DNA from: Candidatus Zhuqueibacterota bacterium
Lineage (GTDB): Bacteria > Zhuqueibacterota > Zhuqueibacteria > Residuimicrobiales > Residuimicrobiaceae
NCBI GenBank assembly: GCA_016934435.1
Contig: JAFGSU010000067.1
Coordinates: 1 to 10,310, forward strand
Length of the DNA stretch: 10,310 nt
Reading direction: 5' to 3'
The notes under the pieces are model-generated. The model had not been told where the DNA came from. It saw nothing but the letters and a program-made list of their open reading frames with translations, and ran no database searches. Made by a program: the position numbers and the translations under genes. This document shows positions 6,444 through 10,310 of this stretch, piece by piece (position 1 is the first letter of the stretch; each line of letters opens with the position of its first letter).

Positions 6444-7784
6444 ATGAAAATAATGAGTATTTTTTTGATTTTTTGTATCGTGATGCCAATTTTGGGTCAG
6501 CCATTGCCGCACGGCGAGGCGTTGAAGGGGCGCTGGAAATACAGCGATTTCGAAAAGCCGGAGGTCTGTAAAAGCTGCCATGTGGATATTTACCAGCAGT
6601 GGACCCAGTCCATGATGTCACAGTCGTACACCCATCACTGGGATGAGATTGAGTACTTTGACCTGGCGGTGGCGCACGCTGAAAAAGTGCCGAGTCTGAA
6701 GGATGCCGTAGACGGCTGCAACGGCTGCCACGCGCCGCTGGCGTACATGGCCGGCGATGTACCGCCGCCGCGGCCTGCGGCCAATTCACGCGCCAACGAA
6801 GGCGTGAGCTGCGACGTCTGCCACACTATCCGCGCCATCGGCAGCGATCCGCCGGTCAATTTCAGCTATGTCGCTTCCCCCGGTCGGGTGAAATACGGCG
6901 CCAAACCGGGACTCAAATCGCCCCACCACGACACCGAGATGCTCGACATCTATACGCAAACCGAGTTCTGCGGTAATTGTCATAATGAAAAAAATCCCTA
7001 CGACATCTGGGTGAAAAGCACCCAGTTGGAATGGAAAGAAGGCCCCTATGCCGAGCAGGGCGTGACCTGTATGCAATGCCACATGCCCAAAGCCTTGGGC
7101 AAAAATGCCACCATGGCGAAAGAGGATATGGTGGCGCAGCACCTGTTCCACGGCGCCCACGATCCGGGCAAAGTGGCCGGCACCGTGGAGATTCGTATGC
7201 ACCCCGAGGAGCGCGAAGTACCCTACGATGCCACGGTGGCGATCAAAGTGCAGCTGTTCAACGCCAAGACCGGCCATAAATTTCCCTCCGGCTCGGTGGA
7301 AGACCGCATCCTCTGGCTGCACGTGACCGCTGTGGATGCCAACGGGAAGGAATATCACCTGCCGGTTGATAAAAAGGATTTTGACGGAGAAGCATATACC
7401 ATCGCCAGCGACGAGCTCGCCTATCAGGATATGGGTGTACCCAGGGGCATCGCCAATTTTGCCGGTGTCGGCCGAGACGGGGTGCCGGTGGGCGACCGCA
7501 TCTTCCGCATGCCCTACCTCGATCCCGAGGGCCGCATGACCATCATGCAGTGGAATACAAAATCGCTGGGCGTGGATTATCGCATCGGCCCGCGCGAGAC
7601 CAAGATCGAGACCTATACCTGGCAACTGCCGGATGATATCCCGGTCGGTAAAATCACCTTCAAGGCGCAGTTAAACTATCAGAAATTAGTCAAACCGGTG
7701 GCGGACTTTCTCAATGTGCCGGCCGATGAGAGCGAGATCATGGTGGTCAATACGGCCACAACCTATATCGAGGTTTATGAATAG
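6444..7784 (+). CDS. Exported pentaheme c-type cytochrome
   Basis: This 446-residue protein is a multiheme cytochrome probably exported by Sec; the signal peptide is about residues 1-18 (MKIMSIFLIF..PILG). It has five CxxCH heme sites: CKSCH 42-46, CNGCH 92-96, CDVCH 123-127, CGNCH 176-180 and CMQCH 209-213. The region around the first heme (VCKSCHVDIYQQWTQSMMSQSYTHH) resembles the cytochrome c554 / multiheme family, and extra histidines (H64, H65, H161, H162, H233, H236, H239) could be distal ligands. From about residue 245 the protein becomes a heme-free beta-rich domain with TGHKFPSG (276-283), of the kind found in other multiheme cytochromes. It likely shuttles electrons in the periplasm or at the outer membrane; the redox partner is unknown. 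The start at 6444 is chosen over the in-frame ATG at 6387 because AGGAGG (6429-6434) lies nine bases before it and the signal peptide then begins correctly. The Cyc2-like gene follows 225 bases later. Confidence 0.92.
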   Translation: MKIMSIFLIFCIVMPILGQPLPHGEALKGRWKYSDFEKPEVCKSCHVDIYQQWTQSMMSQSYTHHWDEIEYFDLAVAHAEKVPSLKDAVDGCNGCHAPLAYMAGDVPPPRPAANSRANEGVSCDVCHTIRAIGSDPPVNFSYVASPGRVKYGAKPGLKSPHHDTEMLDIYTQTEFCGNCHNEKNPYDIWVKSTQLEWKEGPYAEQGVTCMQCHMPKALGKNATMAKEDMVAQHLFHGAHDPGKVAGTVEIRMHPEEREVPYDATVAIKVQLFNAKTGHKFPSGSVEDRILWLHVTAVDANGKEYHLPVDKKDFDGEAYTIASDELAYQDMGVPRGIANFAGVGRDGVPVGDRIFRMPYLDPEGRMTIMQWNTKSLGVDYRIGPRETKIETYTWQLPDDIPVGKITFKAQLNYQKLVKPVADFLNVPADESEIMVVNTATTYIEVYE

Positions 7785-7814
7785 AGGGGAATGACGATCG
7801 GATCATTCTGCTTG

Positions 7815-7864
7815 TAGCTTTGTATGGATAAAAATCACACAGAGGCACCAGGAACACAAAGCTA
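7815..7864. repeat. Nine-base perfect inverted repeat
   Basis: TAGCTTTGT (7815-7823) and ACAAAGCTA (7856-7864) are exact reverse complements, separated by 32 bases. The arms flank the cacagaggcacc-type stretch, so they may be the ends of a small inserted repeat unit or arms of a transcript hairpin. Confidence 0.5.
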
Positions 7865-7896
7865 TCTTGTCGATCCAGTAAAAATATAATTCATTC

Positions 7897-7912
7897 ATAT
7901 ATATATATATAT
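7897..7912. repeat. Dinucleotide repeat (AT)8
   Basis: Eight AT units in a row lie about 100 bases upstream of the Cyc2-like start codon and just after a TATAAT word. Such a tract can slip in replication, and its length could alter promoter geometry if the promoter lies here. Confidence 0.85.
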
Positions 7913-7955
7913 CCGTTACTCGGCGGTCTCCGCGCGCTCGGCGGTTGATCACATT

Positions 7956-7976
7956 CTAATCAGAGCAACGGATTAG
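7956..7976. promoter_or_regulatory. Inverted repeat in the leader of the Cyc2-like gene
   Basis: CTAATC (7956-7961), nine bases, GATTAG (7971-7976) is a perfect inverted repeat ending 33 bases before the ATG. It could be an operator or a leader hairpin upstream of the strong ribosome binding site AGGAGG (7999-8004). Confidence 0.3.
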
Positions 7977-8009
7977 TATCTTTACAGAAATCATTCACAG
8001 GAGGTAGCC

Positions 8010-9185
8010 ATGAAATTCAATCAACGTTTTATGATTTTTATTATGCTTCTTTTTTTCATCGTTCTGATCACCTCTGAAGCCGTTATGGCCATACCGGCTT
8101 TTGCGCGGCGCTACAACATTTCCTGCAACACCTGCCACGCGCCTTTTCCGAGGCTCAAGCCCTATGGCGACGATTTCGCCGGCGACGGATTTATCATCAA
8201 GGAGGATGAGAAAGAACGCGACTACGTCACCGCCGGCGACGACCTGATGTGGCTGAATAAAGAGTTCCCGCTGGCAGTGCGCATCGACGCCTATGCCGTC
8301 AAGGATGACAACAAACCGGCTAAAAACGATTTACAGATTCCCTACGGCCTCAAACTGTTATCCGGCGGGACGCTCTATAAAAACATCGGCTATTACTTTT
8401 ATTTTTACATGAGCGAGCGCGGCGATGTCGCTGGTGTGGAAGATGCCTACATCCACTTCAATGATCTGGCCGGCGTGCCGCTGGACGTCATGGTCGGTCA
8501 GTTCCAGACCTGCGATCCGCTGATGAAACGGGAATTGCGGCTTACTTTTGAAGATTATGAAATCTATAAATATCTGCCGGGACAATCGGGCACCAATCTG
8601 ACCTACGATCGCGGATTAATGGTGACCTACGGCATCGAAAAGACCGGCACCGACCTGCTCGTCTCCCTCACCAACGGCAATGGCATCAATGAGGCGGATT
8701 CTCTGAAAAAATTCGACGATAACAATTATAAAAACATCGGTGTGCGCTTGAATCAGGGCATCGGCGAATTTCTCAGCATCGGCGGGTATTTTTATCGCGG
8801 TAAGGAGGTCCTGAGCGGCTATGGGCAAGAAAATGAGGTGACCTACCTCGGCCCGGACCTCAATTTCACCCTCGGTCCGGTGCAGTTGACAGCGCAATAT
8901 TTGCAGCGTGAGGACACCAATCCCATGTTCCTAAATCAGGCGGAAAAAGTAAAGACCAAAGGCATGGTACTGGAAACTATCTTTGCGCCGCACGGCGATC
9001 GCTCGCGGCTGTATTTCACCGCGCTCTATAACGACATCAAGCAAGCGGACGAGTCCGTTTACCAGACTGCGACGCTGAGCGGCAGTTATCTCCTGTCGCG
9101 CAACCTGCGCGGCGTGGTCGAGTATACGCGCGATTTGAAACACGATAAGAATCGGTTTGTGGTGGGTATGGTGGCGGGGATGTAG
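8010..9185 (+). CDS. Cyc2-like monoheme cytochrome fused to an outer-membrane barrel
   Basis: This 391-residue protein has a signal peptide ending near AVMA (residue 27), then one heme-binding motif, CNTCH (39-43), right at the mature N-terminus. The remaining ~330 residues look like a porin-type beta-barrel: short alternating aromatic/polar strands (NIGYYFYFYMSE, LNFTLGPVQLTAQYLQ, RSRLYFTALYND) and D/N/G-rich turns. The heme region AIPAFARRYNISCNTCH with P47, L49 and G53 fits the A-x-P-x-FAR-x5-CxxCH-x3-P-x-L-x3-G arrangement that I recall for Cyc2, the fused cytochrome-porin of iron oxidisers. A broad uncharacterised family in FCB bacteria shares this start. A single-protein electron conduit through the outer membrane is a reasonable inference; iron oxidation is not shown. 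The last residue is Met, not the usual terminal Phe/Tyr/Trp of barrels. The start is firm: AGGAGG five bases upstream. Gene 6444-7784 is a likely redox partner. Confidence 0.85.
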   Translation: MKFNQRFMIFIMLLFFIVLITSEAVMAIPAFARRYNISCNTCHAPFPRLKPYGDDFAGDGFIIKEDEKERDYVTAGDDLMWLNKEFPLAVRIDAYAVKDDNKPAKNDLQIPYGLKLLSGGTLYKNIGYYFYFYMSERGDVAGVEDAYIHFNDLAGVPLDVMVGQFQTCDPLMKRELRLTFEDYEIYKYLPGQSGTNLTYDRGLMVTYGIEKTGTDLLVSLTNGNGINEADSLKKFDDNNYKNIGVRLNQGIGEFLSIGGYFYRGKEVLSGYGQENEVTYLGPDLNFTLGPVQLTAQYLQREDTNPMFLNQAEKVKTKGMVLETIFAPHGDRSRLYFTALYNDIKQADESVYQTATLSGSYLLSRNLRGVVEYTRDLKHDKNRFVVGMVAGM

Positions 9186-9282
9186 CGGGCATGGCGCCAT
9201 CAATCGAGGTGATCGGTCCTTTCATTAACGCGAAAGTCCAAGTGGAAAATTATCCTAAAAGCTTATTATCCATTAAATTTCT

Positions 9283-9310
9283 TTGTTTTTATAGGATTTT
9301 GCATTATATT
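9283..9310 (+). promoter_or_regulatory. Candidate promoter, distal, for the cNMP-binding gene
   Basis: TTGTTT (9283-9288), a 16-base spacer and TATATT (9305-9310) form an acceptable sigma70-type pair. The leader would be more than 200 bases and would contain both palindromes, so they could then act in RNA as well as DNA. Confidence 0.25.
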
Positions 9311-9404
9311 AATTAAGGCCGAATACTGTTTACACCTGAAAGTTGCGCAAGAATTTTCGGGTTTAATGATACAGGGAAGTCAATGGGCCTGAGCGGAATT
9401 TGGA

Positions 9405-9417
9405 ACCGAAATTCGGT
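9405..9417. promoter_or_regulatory. Perfect palindrome ACCGAA-A-TTCGGT
   Basis: This 13-base perfect palindrome with a central A lies about 115 bases before the start of the cNMP-binding gene. It shares outer ACCG/CGGT with the second palindrome at 9477-9491, which makes a pair of related regulator sites conceivable. Confidence 0.3.
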
Positions 9418-9470
9418 GTTAACCGACACGCGAAACGCTTTCCCGGACATCAAAAGGTTACGGAATTTAC

Positions 9471-9496
9471 TTGAAAACACCGGACCGGTGTATAAA
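9471..9496 (+). promoter_or_regulatory. Perfect 15-base palindrome inside a promoter-like pair
   Basis: ACACCGG-A-CCGGTGT (9477-9491) is a perfect palindrome with a one-base centre. It fills the gap between TTGAAA (9471-9476) and TATAAA (9491-9496). The 14-base spacing is short for a sigma70 promoter, as in MerR-family promoters, where the spacer is too long or otherwise off and the operator sits between the boxes. The site lies about 40 bases before the start codon. Confidence 0.35.
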
Positions 9497-9532
9497 TCAT
9501 AATGATATTCAAATCATGATGGGATGATTCCT

Positions 9533-10057
9533 ATGTCAGCCTTCTGGTCAAAAATATTTTCCCACGAAAAAAAGGGTGAAGACAACAGCCATCTGGACGA
9601 CGTGTTGAAGGAGATGCCGATTTTCGAAAAATTAACCCGCCGCGAGTTGCATGCCATTATCCGCATACTGCATAAACGCGAATTTAAAACGGATGAGGTT
9701 ATCTTTCGCGAAAATGAACCCGGCATGGGCATGTACATTATCGAGCAGGGCAAGGTTGCCATTGTTTCGGAATCGGCCAAGATGCAGTTGACCGAACTGA
9801 GCGCTGGCGCCTTTTTCGGCGAGATCGCCCTGCTGGATGCTGCCCCGCGCTCGGCCAGCGCCATTGCCAAAAGCGATTGCAAACTGTTCGGTTTTTTTCA
9901 ACCGGATTTGTTCGGACTGATCGAGAGAAACCCACAGTTAGGCGTTAAAGTCGTCCTCGGCATTTCCCGACTGGTATGCGAACGGTTGCGTCAGACCAAT
10001 AAGCGCGCCTTTGCTTTCAACGAAGCGCTGCAGCAGATGAAACATCCGCCGCAATAG
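9533..10057 (+). CDS. Stand-alone cyclic-nucleotide-binding (CAP_ED) domain protein
   Basis: This 174-residue protein has a cNMP-binding domain at about residues 28-145: FEKLTRRELHAI, then F(K)TDEVIFRENEPGMGMYIIEQGKV, then the phosphate-binding cassette FFGEIALLDAAPRSASA (94-110) with Glu and Arg in the expected places. The intact cassette suggests it can bind cAMP, cGMP or a similar nucleotide. After the domain comes only a helical tail (about 146-170); no helix-turn-helix, kinase, channel or other output domain is present, so it is not a CRP/FNR regulator as it stands. It is probably cytoplasmic, acting through a partner. I prefer the ATG at 9533, since GGGA lies eight bases upstream. The in-frame ATG at 9524, three codons earlier, overlaps that GGGA and has no ribosome binding site of its own. 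It follows the cytochrome genes on the same strand, but 347 bases away. Confidence 0.87.
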   Translation: MSAFWSKIFSHEKKGEDNSHLDDVLKEMPIFEKLTRRELHAIIRILHKREFKTDEVIFRENEPGMGMYIIEQGKVAIVSESAKMQLTELSAGAFFGEIALLDAAPRSASAIAKSDCKLFGFFQPDLFGLIERNPQLGVKVVLGISRLVCERLRQTNKRAFAFNEALQQMKHPPQ

Positions 10058-10060
10058 ACA

Positions 10061-10310
10061 AAAAAAGAATGCCATTGCGGGTTGGGTATGGCAAAACCGC
10101 CATTATTTCTAAAAGGACAGAAAAACGAATGTCATTGCGAATCCGCCGCAGGCGGATGAAGCAATCCCCGCTGAAAGGGGACTAGCCGGGGAGGTGCTTT
10201 TTTAGCGGAGATCGCCGCGCTCCATGGCAGATTATCTGAATAGTAAATTGCCTGCCCTCCGCTTCTAAGGACATGGCGGAGATTGCTTCGCTACAACATA
10301 GTTTTGATGA
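10061..10310. repeat. Interspersed intergenic repeat (CATTGCGA...GATTGCTTC family)
   Basis: The direct repeat AAAAA(A/C)GAATG(C/T)CATTGCG occurs at 10061-10079 and 10121-10139, 60 bases apart, with 17 of 19 bases identical. After the second copy comes the perfect hairpin ATCCGCC-GCA-GGCGGAT (10141-10157) and GAAGCAATCCCC (10158-10169). This last word returns inverted as GGAGATTGCTTC (10278-10289) with one mismatch. Nested pairs GCGGAG/CTCCGC (10205-10210, 10257-10262) and GGCAG/CTGCC (10226-10230, 10252-10256) lie between. I recognise CATTGCGA..GAAGCAATC as a widespread non-coding repeat of uncultured bacteria, MITE-like in shape. No transposase is present. The element may run past the window end. 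Confidence 0.7.

Larger units (their letters stand above)
7785..8009. other. Repeat-rich spacer between the two cytochrome genes
   Basis: Five bases after the cytochrome stop (7784-7789) lies a weak hairpin, GAATGA (7789-7794) with TCATTC (7803-7808), lacking a T-run. A nine-base inverted repeat follows (7815-7864). It encloses a cacagaggcaccaggaacac stretch that, with CTCCGCGCGCTCGGCGG near 7928, recalls a common intergenic repeat family. A perfect -10 word TATAAT stands at 7885-7890 but has no good -35 box. The gap leaves open whether the downstream gene is co-transcribed or has its own promoter. Confidence 0.5.
9186..9532. other. Intergenic region with palindromes upstream of the cNMP-binding gene
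   Basis: No coding sequence is visible in these ~350 bases. Palindromes include ATGGCGCCAT (9191-9200), TTGCGCAA (9343-9350), ACCGAA-A-TTCGGT (9405-9417) and ACACCGG-A-CCGGTGT (9477-9491). CCTGAAA (9335-9341) and TTTCGGG (9355-9361) could pair around TTGCGCAA as a weak terminator-like hairpin for the upstream gene. A promoter candidate is TTGTTT (9283-9288), 16 bases, TATATT (9305-9310). Confidence 0.5.

Noticed and set aside
6786..7625. A 279-codon - strand frame opposite the pentaheme cytochrome
   Set aside because: The + strand holds CxxCH motifs in frame; the antisense frame has no known domain, and its length reflects codon bias.
9405..9496. CRP/FNR-type binding site
   Set aside because: The palindromes do not match TGTGA-N6-TCACA or TTGAT-N4-ATCAA; the spacing is a single central base.
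10061..10140. Possible CRISPR array (two near-identical repeats 60 bases apart)
   Set aside because: Only two copies, no uniform spacer series and no cas genes; better explained by an interspersed repeat.

Overview
The window looks like chromosomal DNA of an uncultured, Gram-negative, respiratory bacterium, most likely from the FCB group (Calditrichota/KSB1/Ignavibacteria-like). The clues are a propeller-repeat protein with the C-terminal module and dockerin-like tail typical of that group, a lipobox lipoprotein, an outer-membrane barrel-type protein, several c-type cytochrome motifs, and many short palindromic intergenic repeats. The phylum is inferred, not proven.

Layout. (1) 1-2106, + strand: the 3' part of a large secreted protein with ten propeller-type repeats, an Ig-like module and a dockerin-like tail, closed by a clear terminator (2132-2167). 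(2) 2168-2541: no gene, but several palindromic repeats. (3) 4434-2542, - strand: two genes in tandem, a formylglycine-generating-enzyme-like (SUMF1) lipoprotein followed by a NapH/NosR-type membrane polyferredoxin. They sit behind a strong-looking promoter (4614-4586). (4) 4821-5849, + strand: a MinD/FlhG-type P-loop ATPase with a TTG start. (5) 5850-6443: an AT-rich gap with an 18-bp inverted repeat and a good sigma70-type promoter. (6) 6444-7784: an exported pentaheme cytochrome c. (7) 8010-9185: a protein with an N-terminal monoheme motif fused to a probable beta-barrel, whose heme region resembles that of Cyc2-type cytochrome-porins. (8) 9533-10057: a stand-alone cyclic-nucleotide-binding domain protein, preceded by two perfect palindromes. 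(9) 10058-10310: a mobile-looking intergenic repeat.

How they may work together. The polyferredoxin (inner membrane), the pentaheme cytochrome (periplasm or envelope) and the cytochrome-barrel fusion (outer membrane) could form an electron path across the envelope, in either direction. The cyclic-nucleotide-binding protein could sense the energy or redox state. This is inference from domain types and proximity; only the two cytochrome genes are adjacent on the same strand. The best candidate for something new is this cytochrome / cytochrome-barrel pair. The remaining genes are recognisable families.
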